Shown in pieces: positions 1-7,170 of a DNA stretch of 11,678 nt. The notes below the pieces were generated by a model. That model was not told the origin of the DNA. It did no database searches and worked only from the letters and a program-made list of their open reading frames with translations. The translations under genes were made by a program, and so were the position numbers. The stretch comes from Solidesulfovibrio magneticus. GTDB lineage: Bacteria; Desulfobacterota; Desulfovibrionia; Desulfovibrionales; Desulfovibrionaceae. Position 1 is the first letter of the stretch, and each line of letters starts with the position of its first letter. The stretch covers positions 1-11,678 of the forward strand of contig DLGG01000008.1 in the NCBI GenBank assembly GCA_002482565.1. Reading direction: 5' to 3'.

Positions 1-1271
1 GCCGCCTCGATGGCGGCATTAAGCGCCAACAGGTTGGTCTGGTCGGCGATGTCGGAAATGACGTTCATGATGTGACCGATGCTGTCGGCCTGCTGGCCCA
101 GGCGGGTCATGGATTCCTTGAGATCGAGGATGCGGCGGCGGATGCCTTCGATGGAACTGACGGCCGAGCGCACGCCGTCCGCGCCGGTGACGGCCTTGTC
201 CTTGGCGTCGGCGGCGCTCACGGCGGCGCTGGACGCATTACGGGCCACTTCCAGCACCGTGGCGTTCATTTCTTCCATGGCCGCGGCCGTGTCCATCATG
301 CGGTCGCGCTGCTGGGCCGCGCCCTGCCCCACCTGCTCGATGCGCGAAAGCAGCCCGGCCGCGTGGTCCATGACGCTTTCGGAGATGCCGCGCGCCTTGG
401 CCGCGCCTTCTCCCAGACGGGCCAGCAGTTCAGCGGTGCGGGCTTCCTGGGCCTTGGCCGCCTCCAGGGCGCGTCCGGCCTCGGCGGCGTGGCTCTCGGC
501 TTCGCGGCTTTTGGCCTCCACCGAACCAAGGCTTGCCTGCAACGACCCGACCATGCGGGCCAGGGCGTCGCGCAGATCAGCCAGCTCCGGCGGGTAGTCG
601 CCGGCCGGCACGGCCTTGAGGTCGCCGCCGGCCACGGCCACGGCGTATTCACGCAGCCGCCCCAGGGGCGCTATGACCGCGCGGCGGAACAGAAAAAGCA
701 CCGCCAGACACACCACGGCACACAGCCCCATGCCCACGGCCTGGATGGTCATGAGCGTGGCCACGTCGTCTTCGGTCTCGGCCTGGAGCCGGGCCACGGC
801 CTTGTCCTGGGCCGCGACAACGGCTTCCGAGGCCGCCACCAGGCGCTCGGGCGAAACGGCGTCGGCCTTGGCCAGGAGAGCCTCGACCTCGACCCCAAAG
901 GGCTTGATCAGCCGGCCGGCCTCGTCAAGGAGCGCCGCGGCCTCACGGCTGGACGGGTCGATGGTAAATTTCTTGCCGTTTTCATACACCCCGCCCCGGG
1001 CCAGCAGATTTTGGGTCGTCTCCAGGGCGGACAGACGCTTGCGGATATCGTCGGCAAGGCCGGCCGGCGCGCCGCCGCTTTTGGCCTGGTGAGCCAAGGC
1101 CAGGACGTCCTTGGCGATTTTTTGGATCTGCATCCGTTGCCGGCCGGCCAGATTGATGACGAGACCGTCGGAGCGTTGTTCGCTGGTGATGGACCAGGTG
1201 GCCGCGAACATGCCCAGCGCGACGAGAAAAAGGACAGCGACGGAGGCGAGAATCCGGGCGCGAATAGTCAT
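1..1271 (-). CDS. Methyl-accepting chemotaxis protein with PilJ-like input domain (partial, C-terminus beyond left edge)
   Basis: Inner-membrane chemoreceptor that signals through CheW/CheA. 423 complete codons are present and the frame runs off the left edge without a stop. Seen: a short cytoplasmic start, a hydrophobic segment at about residues 7-25, a periplasmic stretch with NLAGRQRMQIQKIAKDVLAL near residues 40-59 (the signature of the type IV pilus chemoreceptor/PilJ-like N-terminal domain), a second membrane segment at about 174-196, a HAMP-like linker at about 197-250, an Ala/Glu-rich helical region, and at the end ISDIADQTNLLALNAAIEA (about 405-423), the hallmark of the MCP signalling hairpin tip. 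The start ATG is preceded by AAGGAG at a 9-nt spacing. The ligand is not predictable. It lies 93 nt downstream of the amidohydrolase gene on the same strand. The leader can fold into an 11-bp hairpin that takes in part of the ribosome binding site (separate entry). Confidence 0.96.
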   Translation of the reverse strand, partial: MTIRARILASVAVLFLVALGMFAATWSITSEQRSDGLVINLAGRQRMQIQKIAKDVLALAHQAKSGGAPAGLADDIRKRLSALETTQNLLARGGVYENGKKFTIDPSSREAAALLDEAGRLIKPFGVEVEALLAKADAVSPERLVAASEAVVAAQDKAVARLQAETEDDVATLMTIQAVGMGLCAVVCLAVLFLFRRAVIAPLGRLREYAVAVAGGDLKAVPAGDYPPELADLRDALARMVGSLQASLGSVEAKSREAESHAAEAGRALEAAKAQEARTAELLARLGEGAAKARGISESVMDHAAGLLSRIEQVGQGAAQQRDRMMDTAAAMEEMNATVLEVARNASSAAVSAADAKDKAVTGADGVRSAVSSIEGIRRRILDLKESMTRLGQQADSIGHIMNVISDIADQTNLLALNAAIEA

Positions 1272-1280
1272 GGATCGAAA

Positions 1281-1329
1281 CTCCTTGGCCGGGCGGCAGC
1301 TGAAAAGCATTCTCACTTGCCCGGCCAAG
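1281..1329 (-). promoter_or_regulatory. Leader hairpin overlapping the Shine-Dalgarno of the chemoreceptor gene
   Basis: On the minus-strand transcript, CTTGGCCGGGC (1329-1319) and GCCCGGCCAAG (1294-1284) form a perfect 11-bp GC-rich stem with a 24-nt loop. The AAG that closes the 3' arm is the first half of the AAGGAG ribosome binding site (1286-1281), which sits 9 nt before the ATG. No U-run follows, so a terminator is unlikely. Repression of translation initiation by the fold is inferred. A TTGACA hexamer lies upstream (1361-1356, minus), but I see no convincing -10 partner. Confidence 0.5.
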
Positions 1330-1364
1330 TTGTTCCAGCACGAGGTTCGCTCAGGTGTCAATAC

Positions 1365-2159
1365 TCATTTTGATGACCGAAATAGTGCGGAAGCTCCGCT
1401 CAATAGCTCTTCCAGCTCCGCGTCTCGAAGAGACAACCGGCGACGCAGGCGCGCAATTTCCTCGCCGGGATCGAACAGCGGGTAATCACTGCCGAAAAGG
1501 ATGCGTTCCCGGGGATGGCCCTCGAAGATACGGCGCAAGGTGGCGTCGTCGATGAAGGCCAGGGTGCTGGACGTGTCAATATAGACATTTTTGCCGACCA
1601 GATGTTCCACGGCGTATTGCCAGTGGAGATAGCCGCCCATATGGGCGGCGATGACGGTCAGCTGGGGAAAATCACGCAGGATGGCCGCCACCTTGGCCGG
1701 GCAGGAGTTGTTCTCCTCAGGCGGCAGGCGGTCGCCCACGTGGAGCATGACCACGAACCGGCCGGAAAGCGCTTCGAAGATGGGCCACAGCTTGCGGTCG
1801 TCCAGACGGAAGCCCTGGAAGTCGGCGTGGAACTTGATGCCCTTGATGCCGTTGCGCCAGAGTCTGTCCAGTTCGCGCTCGAAATCCGGGTAGTCCGGGT
1901 GCAGCGTGCCGAAGCTGATGATGCGCTTGTGTTCGCGGTGGATGGCGATGGCCCAGTTGTTGGCCGGAACCACCTGGGCCGGGGCCGTGGCCGCGTTGTG
2001 GACCACGACCTTGTCCAGGCCCGCCTTGGTCGCGCGCTCCAAAAGATCGTCGATCTGGCCGGTGCCGACAGGCGGGATGCCGTAGTGCCCTTCGAGCTGG
2101 GCCAGGACCTTGTCCGCGATCTTGGGATGATAGGCGTGGGTGTGGATATCAATAAACAT
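1365..2159 (-). CDS. Amidohydrolase family metal-dependent hydrolase (TIM barrel)
   Basis: 264 residues, cytoplasmic, no signal peptide. It fits the amidohydrolase-2 family (PF04909; hydrolases and decarboxylases of the ACMSD/4-oxalomesaconate type). Visible metal-site motifs: HxH at H6/H8 in the first strand (MFIDIHTHAYHP), GIKGIKFHADFQGF around 105-117, H140 in VVMLHVGD, H173 in VIAAHMGGY, and the terminal catalytic Asp D225 in ILFGSDYPLFDP. These positions are all filled, so it looks active; the substrate cannot be read from sequence. The ATG is fixed by HxH at residues 6-8, although no good Shine-Dalgarno precedes it. It begins 30 nt after the thioesterase stop on the same strand, so the two are probably cotranscribed and perhaps translationally linked. 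Product class is secure, specific function unknown. Confidence 0.9.
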   Translation of the reverse strand: MFIDIHTHAYHPKIADKVLAQLEGHYGIPPVGTGQIDDLLERATKAGLDKVVVHNAATAPAQVVPANNWAIAIHREHKRIISFGTLHPDYPDFERELDRLWRNGIKGIKFHADFQGFRLDDRKLWPIFEALSGRFVVMLHVGDRLPPEENNSCPAKVAAILRDFPQLTVIAAHMGGYLHWQYAVEHLVGKNVYIDTSSTLAFIDDATLRRIFEGHPRERILFGSDYPLFDPGEEIARLRRRLSLRDAELEELLSGASALFRSSK

Positions 2160-2189
2160 GAGGGAAATGCCGCGAAAAAGGCGGGAGGG

Positions 2190-2624
2190 TTAGACGGTGA
2201 ACAGCTCGCGCAGCCAGGACGGCACGGGTATGGGCCGGCCCTGTGGCGAGGTGCAGGCGTGGAGCGTTTCGCCCACGGCGAGAAGCGTGGCGTCCTGCGG
2301 CGGTCCGAAGACCTGATAGGCAAAGGTCACCGAGGCCCGGCCCCATTCGCTGACGGCCGTGCGCACGGTGATGGCGTCGTCGTAGCGGGCCGGGCGCAGA
2401 TACCGCACGGCCAGGTCGCGCACCGGCAGCCACACGCCGCGCGCCTCGACCTCGCCGTAGCTCATGCCGCGCACGCGAATGAAATGCCCGCGCCCGCGCT
2501 CGAACCAGTGGGGATAATGCCCGTAATAGGCATAGCCCATCTGGTCCACCTCGCCGTAGGAGACGGTGAGCGCCAGCCGCGAGTCGGGCGAGGGAAAATC
2601 TTCAGGCTTGAGGATCAGGGCCAT
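2190..2624 (-). CDS. Acyl-CoA thioesterase, 4-hydroxybenzoyl-CoA thioesterase/YbgC-like hotdog fold
   Basis: 144 residues, the usual size for this single-hotdog family; hydrolyses acyl-CoA thioesters in the cytoplasm. The N-terminal signature is clear: VSYGEVDQMGYAYYGHYPHW (residues 21-40) followed by FERGRGHFIR. D27 matches the catalytic Asp of the 4HBT/YbgC group, with the long helix after it and the strand LAVRYLRPARYDDAITVRT (about 71-89) typical of the fold. Substrate chain length is not predictable. The Shine-Dalgarno before the ATG is weak. The gap to the phosphoglycerate-mutase-like gene upstream is 94 nt with no clear promoter or terminator; the amidohydrolase follows 30 nt downstream. 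Annotators may call it YbgC or a thioesterase-family protein; link to the Tol-Pal system is not supported here because no tol genes are near. Confidence 0.9.
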   Translation of the reverse strand: MALILKPEDFPSPDSRLALTVSYGEVDQMGYAYYGHYPHWFERGRGHFIRVRGMSYGEVEARGVWLPVRDLAVRYLRPARYDDAITVRTAVSEWGRASVTFAYQVFGPPQDATLLAVGETLHACTSPQGRPIPVPSWLRELFTV

Positions 2625-2718
2625 GGCGTCTCGTTATCGCGTGTCTCATTTGGCGATCAGGCGTCGCCGGCGTGTCGAAACCGGGTTTTGGCGAAACGCG
2701 CCCCAAACGTCCGGCGCG

Positions 2719-3930
2719 TCACGAACGGGTCCAGCCCATGGCCCGCAGGAGCAACTCGTGCCCCGCGTCCACGGCCAAGCCGGACCTGGCGGCTTCGGCC
2801 TCGCTAAAACCCGCCGCGCCGGAGGGTATTACGCCCGGCTGCCAGAAAAGGAAAGGCACGGGATCGGCGGCATGGGTGCGGAGAGCGATAGGCGTCAAGT
2901 GGTCGCAGGCGATGACGAAGGCCGCGTCGTCGCCCAGGGCCTCGACCATGGGCGCGACAATGCGGGCGTCGAACCGGGCCACGGCCTCGGTCTTGCCGGC
3001 GGCGTCGCCGCCATGCCCGCACTCGTCCGGGGCCTCGACATGGACGAAAACAAAATCGCCGTCCGTGAGAAACGCCAGCGCCGCCGCCACCTTGCCCTCG
3101 TAGTTGGTGTCGAGCAGGCCCGTGGCCCCGGGCACGTCGATAACGGCCATGCCCGCCGCCCGCCCAAGGCCCTTGACCAGATCCACGGCCGAAACCACCG
3201 CCCCGCGCAGGCCGAAGGTCGCGGCGAAATCGGGCAGGACCAACGCCCGGCCCTGGCCCCAGGGCCACACGGCGTTGGCCTTGGTCGCATTGTCCGGCCC
3301 GGCCAGCACGGCCGCCGCCTTGGCCGCGAAATCGTACAGCGCCGGAGCGCGGCGCAGCTCGGCCAAGTCCGGGGCGATGGGCTGGTCGGTGATGTCGTGG
3401 GGCGGGCGCACGTAAACGCCCGCCTCCTCCCGGCCGGCCGCGCCCTTGGCCACCAGGATGTGGCGGTACTGCACGCCGGCATGAAGCTCGTAGCCCTCCG
3501 GCAGGCAGGTCGCGGCCAGCTTCTCGATCAGGGCCGTGGACGCCTGGGTGGCGATATGGCCGGCGCTATAGTCGCGCATGAGCCCGGCCTCGGCAAATTC
3601 GCTCACCGTAACGGTGTTGAGGCGGAAAACGACGTCGTCGGGCGCGACCGGCAAGCCCATGGCCGCCGCCTCGATGGGGCCTCGGCCGGTGTGGTTTTGG
3701 GCCGGATCAAAGCCCAGAAGCGACATGTTGGCCACGTCGGACCCCGGGGCCATGCCCTGGGGCACGGTGCGGCAAAGCCCCACCATCCCCTCCCGGGCCA
3801 GCCGGTCCATGACCGGCGTGGCCGCCGCCTCCATGGGCGTGCGCCCGCCCAGGGAATCGACGGGCAGATCGCCCATGCCGTCGGCGATGAGGAACACGAG
3901 TTTGCGGGGAAGGGGGGAAGTAGTGGACAT
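2719..3930 (-). CDS. ApgM-type cofactor-independent phosphoglycerate mutase-like protein; proposed homoserine kinase
   Basis: 403 residues, alkaline-phosphatase superfamily, archaeal-type (ApgM) phosphoglycerate mutase branch. Metal and active-site positions are all visible: D17 in FLIADGMGD, the phospho-Ser candidate S64 in APGSDVANMSLLG, D302/H306 in APDECGHGGD, D343/H344 in ACDHLTPIAL and H391 in DAGHE. Known: a bacterial subgroup of this family (TIGR02535) is annotated as a proposed homoserine kinase because it lies beside threonine-pathway genes in genomes lacking ThrB. Here it lies directly downstream of homoserine dehydrogenase, which fits that role; glycolytic mutase activity is the alternative. 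The ATG has GGAGG upstream at about 11 nt. The 107-nt gap to hom holds a strong inverted repeat (separate entry). No symbol is given because apgM would imply the wrong reaction. Confidence 0.9.
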   Translation of the reverse strand: MSTTSPLPRKLVFLIADGMGDLPVDSLGGRTPMEAAATPVMDRLAREGMVGLCRTVPQGMAPGSDVANMSLLGFDPAQNHTGRGPIEAAAMGLPVAPDDVVFRLNTVTVSEFAEAGLMRDYSAGHIATQASTALIEKLAATCLPEGYELHAGVQYRHILVAKGAAGREEAGVYVRPPHDITDQPIAPDLAELRRAPALYDFAAKAAAVLAGPDNATKANAVWPWGQGRALVLPDFAATFGLRGAVVSAVDLVKGLGRAAGMAVIDVPGATGLLDTNYEGKVAAALAFLTDGDFVFVHVEAPDECGHGGDAAGKTEAVARFDARIVAPMVEALGDDAAFVIACDHLTPIALRTHAADPVPFLFWQPGVIPSGAAGFSEAEAARSGLAVDAGHELLLRAMGWTRS

Positions 3931-3951
3931 GCGGGAAGATGCCTCCGGCGG

Positions 3952-3987
3952 CCAGAGAGAAACTTTTTGAAAAAAGTTTCTCTCTGG
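3952..3987. terminator. Perfect 17-bp inverted repeat between hom and the kinase-like gene, with an overlapping alternative hairpin
   Basis: CCAGAGAGAAACTTTTT (3952-3968) is exactly inverted at 3971-3987 with two bases between. Its A/T block gives U-rich arms in either direction, so it could end transcription on both strands. On the minus transcript an upstream AAAAGTTT (4006-3999) can instead pair with AAACTTTT (3979-3972), which is part of the same hairpin and is followed by U's. The two folds exclude each other. I recall similar elements scattered in Desulfovibrio intergenic regions, so it may be a repeated terminator-like element, not a site specific to this operon. Confidence 0.65.
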
Positions 3988-4037
3988 ACTCTCTTCAAAA
4001 ACTTTTAATGGGGCATGCCGAATCCATGCGCCGGTGA

Positions 4038-5339
4038 TTACAAAACCCGGAAATGGACCGTGCCGGGTTTGATGAAGGGCATGGAGCCGGTGTCGGCCAG
4101 CACGGCGGCGATGGCCCGGTTGGGGGCCTCGTGGGTCAAAAACACGATGGACACGTAGCCGTCCTCGGGTTCGCCCTTCTGCACGGCCTGGCGGATGGAC
4201 ACGCCGTGCTCGCCCATGGACTTGGAGATGGCGGCCATGACCCCGGCCTGATCCTTGACCGTGAAATGGATGTAGTGCGGCGTCACGAAGTCGTCGGCAT
4301 CGACCAGCTCGGCCTCGGGCAGAGGCTCGGCGCGGAATCCGGTGTTGTTGGGGATCATGCCTTCCCGGGCCAGGGCCAGGATGTCGGCCACCACCGCGCT
4401 GGCCGTGGGCAGGTCGCCGGCCCCCTTGCCGTGGAGCATGATGGGGCCGGAGGCGTTGCCTTCCACCCGCACGGCGTTAAACGCGCCCTTGACGCTGGCC
4501 AAAAGGAAGTCCTCGTGCACGAGCATGGGCCAGACCCCGGCGGCAAGCTTGCCGTCGCAGTCGCGCACCTGGCCGATGAGCTTTATGGCGTAGCCGAACT
4601 CCCGGGCGAAGCGGATGTCCTCGGGGGTGACCACGGTGATGCCCTCGACCGGCAGCTTCTCCAGGGGGAGGTTGCAGCCGTAGGCCAGTCGGATGAGCAC
4701 GATGAGCTTGTGGGCGGCGTCGAAGCCCTGGATGTCCAGGGTCGGATCGGCCTCGGCGTAGCCCAGCTCCTGGGCCTTGGCCAGGGCCACGGCAAAGGGC
4801 AGGCCCTTCTCGCTCATGCTGGAGAGAATGTAGTTGGCCGTGCCGTTTAGGATGCCGATGATGCTCTGGATGCGGTTGCCGGCCAGGGACGAGCGCAACG
4901 TCTCGACGATGGGCACGGCCCCGGCGCAGCTGGCCTCGTAGTAAAGGCCAAGCCCCTTTTCGGCGGCCAGGGCGAAAAGCTCCGGCCCGCGCTTGGCGAG
5001 CAGGGCCTTGTTGGCCGTGACCACGTGCTTGCCGGCGTTAAGCGCCTTGGCGATGAGCCCGAAGGCGGCGTCGATGCCGCCCATGAGCTCCACCACGATG
5101 TCGATGTCCGGGTCGGCGACCAGGGCGTCGGCGTCGGTGGTGACAGCGACCTCGGGGCCCAGCGTCACGGCCCGAGGCTTGGCCGGGTCGCGCACGAGCA
5201 CGGTCTTGACGGCCACCGACCGACCCAGGCGAGCCTCGATCCAGTCGGCGTTTTTTGCCAGCACGGCCACCAGGCCGGACCCGACAGTGCCAAGTCCGGC
5301 CAATCCGATGCGAACAGGGGCTACGGCAGCGTTGTTCAT
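4038..5339 (-). CDS. hom: Homoserine dehydrogenase with C-terminal ACT domain
   Basis: 433 residues, the normal length for a monofunctional bacterial enzyme. It reduces aspartate semialdehyde to homoserine with NAD(P)H, the branch point to threonine and methionine, in the cytoplasm. Seen: Rossmann motif IGLAGLGTVGSG (11-22), HVVTANKALLAKRG (105-118) with the conserved Lys K111, the catalytic block ELGYAEADPTLDIQGFDAAH (191-210) followed by K211, where E196, D207 and K211 align with the yeast catalytic residues E208, D219 and K223, and an ACT domain (about 354-433: HYIHFTVKDQAGVMAAISKS) that normally gives threonine feedback. The frame stays open upstream through alaC, but the true start is the ATG at 5339: its ATGA overlaps the alaC stop by 4 nt, and the family sequence begins here. 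No aspartokinase fusion. Confidence 0.97.
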   Translation of the reverse strand: MNNAAVAPVRIGLAGLGTVGSGLVAVLAKNADWIEARLGRSVAVKTVLVRDPAKPRAVTLGPEVAVTTDADALVADPDIDIVVELMGGIDAAFGLIAKALNAGKHVVTANKALLAKRGPELFALAAEKGLGLYYEASCAGAVPIVETLRSSLAGNRIQSIIGILNGTANYILSSMSEKGLPFAVALAKAQELGYAEADPTLDIQGFDAAHKLIVLIRLAYGCNLPLEKLPVEGITVVTPEDIRFAREFGYAIKLIGQVRDCDGKLAAGVWPMLVHEDFLLASVKGAFNAVRVEGNASGPIMLHGKGAGDLPTASAVVADILALAREGMIPNNTGFRAEPLPEAELVDADDFVTPHYIHFTVKDQAGVMAAISKSMGEHGVSIRQAVQKGEPEDGYVSIVFLTHEAPNRAIAAVLADTGSMPFIKPGTVHFRVL

Positions 5340-6508
5340 CCGGAAAGCGCCTTTTTTATGCCGCGAACGGCCTGGTTGATGCGGTGGCGGTTTTCGACCA
5401 GGGCAAACCGCACGTAGTTGTCGCCGAAGTGCCCGAATCCCAGGCCCGGCGAAACGGCCACGCCGCCCTCGCGCAGCAGCAGCTTGGAGAATTCCACGGA
5501 CTTGAGGTGCTGGAAGGGTTCCGGGATCTTGGCCCACACGAACATGGTGGACCTCGGCGCGGGCACTTCCCAGCCGGCCCGGGCCAGACCGTCGATGAGC
5601 GCGTCGCGGCGCTCCTGGTGGACGTCCATGATTTCGCGCACGCACTCCTGGGGGCCGTTTAAAGCCACGGTGGCGGCGATCTGGATGGGCTGGAAGATGC
5701 CGTAGTCGAGATAGCTCTTGATGCGGGTCAGGGCGTGGACCATCTCGGGGTTGCCGCAGCAAAACCCGACGCGCCAACCGGCCATGGAATAGCTTTTGGT
5801 GAGCGAAAAGAACTCGACGCCCACGTCTTTGGCGCCCTTGGCCTGCAAAAAGCTCGGCGGCTGGTAGCCGTCGAAGCCGAAGTCGGCGTAGGCGAAGTCG
5901 TGGATGACCATCATGTCGTGTTCTTTGCAGAATTCGACGATGCGCTCGAAAAACGGCACGTCGGCCGTGACCGTGGTCGGGTTGTGCGGATAGGAGATGA
6001 TGAGCAGCTTGGGCTGGGGCCAGGTCTGGCGCGTGGCGGCCAGCAAGTCCTCGAAAAAGTCCCGGTCGCTGCTGATCGGGATGCGGCGCACGTCGGCCCC
6101 GGCGATGATGCAGGAATACGGATGGATCGGATAGGCCGGGTCGGTGGCGAAGACCACGTCGCCGGGCGAGAGCATGACGAGCGCCAGGTGGGCCAGGCCT
6201 TCCTTGGCCCCCATGGTGACCACGGCTTCGGTTTCGGGGTCGATGTCGACGTCGAAGCGGCGCTTGTACCAGGCCGAGACGGCGTTTCGCAGGCCCTTGA
6301 TGCCGCGCGATGCCGAGTAACGGTGGTTGACGGCCTTTTGGGCAGCCTCGACGAGTTTTTCGACGATATGGGGGGGCGTGGGCAGGTCGGGGTTGCCCAT
6401 GCCCAGGTCGATGACGTCCTCGTTTCGCCGCCGCATCTGCATTTTCAGCTCGTTGACGGTGGCGAAGACGTATGGGGGGAGGCGCTCCATACGCGCGAAC
6501 TTTTTCAT
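5336..6508 (-). CDS. alaC: Alanine transaminase-type class I/II aminotransferase (AlaC-like)
   Basis: 390 residues, fold-type I PLP enzyme, cytoplasmic. It resembles E. coli AlaC (YfdZ) nearly end to end: RMERLPPYVF at the start, DVIDLGMGNPDLPTPPHIVE (31-50), YSASRGIKGLR (64-74), MGAKEGLAHL (99-108) and FSLTKSYSMAGWRVGF (234-249). PLP lysine is K238; N176 (PHNPT), D204 (IHDFAYAD), Y207 and the substrate-carboxylate arginine R367 (YVRFALVENR) are present. In E. coli it makes alanine from pyruvate and glutamate; related proteins are often named aspartate or LL-diaminopimelate aminotransferase. Translational coupling to hom suggests it may serve aspartate-family synthesis here (inference). ATG preceded by GGAG at an 8-nt spacing. 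First gene of the minus-strand run, with a promoter candidate at 6551-6580. Confidence 0.93.
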   Translation of the reverse strand: MKKFARMERLPPYVFATVNELKMQMRRRNEDVIDLGMGNPDLPTPPHIVEKLVEAAQKAVNHRYSASRGIKGLRNAVSAWYKRRFDVDIDPETEAVVTMGAKEGLAHLALVMLSPGDVVFATDPAYPIHPYSCIIAGADVRRIPISSDRDFFEDLLAATRQTWPQPKLLIISYPHNPTTVTADVPFFERIVEFCKEHDMMVIHDFAYADFGFDGYQPPSFLQAKGAKDVGVEFFSLTKSYSMAGWRVGFCCGNPEMVHALTRIKSYLDYGIFQPIQIAATVALNGPQECVREIMDVHQERRDALIDGLARAGWEVPAPRSTMFVWAKIPEPFQHLKSVEFSKLLLREGGVAVSPGLGFGHFGDNYVRFALVENRHRINQAVRGIKKALSG

Positions 6509-6550
6509 GCCCTGGACTCCTTTTGAGGGGGCTCGTTAATGCGAAACGGG

Positions 6551-6580
6551 AGCATATGCGCCTGCCCGGCCCCCTGTAAA
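6551..6580 (-). promoter_or_regulatory. Promoter candidate for alaC-hom
   Basis: On the minus strand TTTACA (6580-6575) is followed after 18 nt by TATGCT (6556-6551), matching the sigma-70 boxes at 5/6 and 4/6. It lies about 43 nt upstream of the alaC ATG, in the intergenic gap shared with the divergent tRNA gene. Confidence 0.5.
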
Positions 6581-6614
6581 GAGCGTATGAGGTCAAAGGT
6601 TTGGGGAAAAGCAG

Positions 6615-6652
6615 TTTTTTTTCTTGACCGGGACCGGGCAAACGTTTACCTC
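6615..6652 (+). promoter_or_regulatory. Promoter candidate for tRNA-Ser with upstream T-tract
   Basis: TTGACC (6624-6629) is a 5/6 -35 box placed directly after a run of eight T (6615-6622) that could act as an UP-element-like tract. The -10 is poor: TACCTC at 17 nt or TTTACC at 15 nt. Start of transcription would be around 6658, close to the mature tRNA end at 6663. Confidence 0.4.
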
Positions 6653-6662
6653 ACCGTTTTGC

Positions 6663-6759
<97 letters not shown>

Positions 6760-6765
6760 TATTTG

Positions 6766-6800
6766 AAAAGCCGTCCAGAAATGGGCGGCTTTTTGTTTTT
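6766..6800 (+). terminator. Intrinsic terminator of tRNA-Ser
   Basis: AGCCGTCC (6769-6776) pairs with GGGCGGCT (6783-6790) around a 6-nt loop, extended by AAA/TTT, and a T-rich tail TTTTTGTTTTT follows. It begins 9 nt after the tRNA CCA. Confidence 0.88.
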
Positions 6801-7015
6801 CTCGACCAGCCTAGCGAGCAGCAGATCTCGCAGCGACCCCGTTGTCGCCCCTCCCCTTCTCTCAAAAAAGCATGTTCGTGAAGCAGGCCCCATGACGTCC
6901 AGATACATGCAACCCCTCGCCGAGAGCTTCCGGGCTGAATGCCGGTTGTACTCAATAGCTGAAGACGGACGAATACAATCATGCCAGGAGCGGCTTCAAT
7001 TAACGCCATCCTGTC

Positions 7016-7043
7016 TTGACTATTGAATCGTTTAGCATAGAAT
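7016..7043 (+). promoter_or_regulatory. Sigma-70 type promoter of the two-gene cassette
   Basis: TTGACT (7016-7021), 16 nt, TAGAAT (7038-7043): each box matches 5/6. It is the best promoter in the window and faces the 77- and 333-residue protein genes, predicting transcription from about 7050. Confidence 0.68.
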
Positions 7044-7160
7044 CGAAACGCTCCATAGTCTCCCGACGACGAGGACTCCACGTAATTCACACCAGAACAT
7101 TTCCCGATTTATGACATGCAAATCAACCATTTAAATAACAACCGCACACAAAACAGTGAT

Positions 7161-7165
7161 GGAGG
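7161..7165 (+). promoter_or_regulatory. Ribosome binding site that decides the start at 7171
   Basis: GGAGG lies 5 nt before the ATG at 7171. In-frame GTG (7156) and ATG (7159) also exist, but the first precedes and the second abuts this Shine-Dalgarno, so neither can use it. Confidence 0.8.
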
Positions 7166-7170
7166 CAAAC

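Larger units (their letters stand above)
6801..7170 (+). other. Intergenic stretch after tRNA-Ser with no supported gene
   Basis: About 370 nt between the tRNA terminator and the start of the small-protein gene. Composition drifts from GC-rich to AT-rich. I see a near-consensus promoter (7016-7043), a long leader of about 120 nt, and a few 4-5 bp inverted repeats. There is no integrase fragment and no second copy of the tRNA 3' end. A 44-codon frame (6892-7026) has no ribosome binding site and overlaps the promoter, so it is not called. Confidence 0.6.

Noticed and set aside
72..1373. 433-codon plus-strand frame at the left end
   Set aside because: Antisense shadow of the chemoreceptor, whose membrane segments and MCP signature are unmistakable on the minus strand.
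1515..4008. Long plus-strand open frames opposite the thioesterase, amidohydrolase and phosphoglycerate-mutase-like genes
   Set aside because: High-GC antisense shadows rich in Gly, Arg and His with no domain signature; the minus-strand genes have clear motifs.
5340..6641. Open upstream extension of the hom frame through the whole of alaC
   Set aside because: The extended part is an Arg/Pro/His-rich shadow of alaC; Hom family sequence begins at the ATG at 5339.
6892..7026. 44-codon plus-strand frame after the tRNA terminator
   Set aside because: No Shine-Dalgarno, no recognisable features, and its end overlaps the promoter at 7016-7043.
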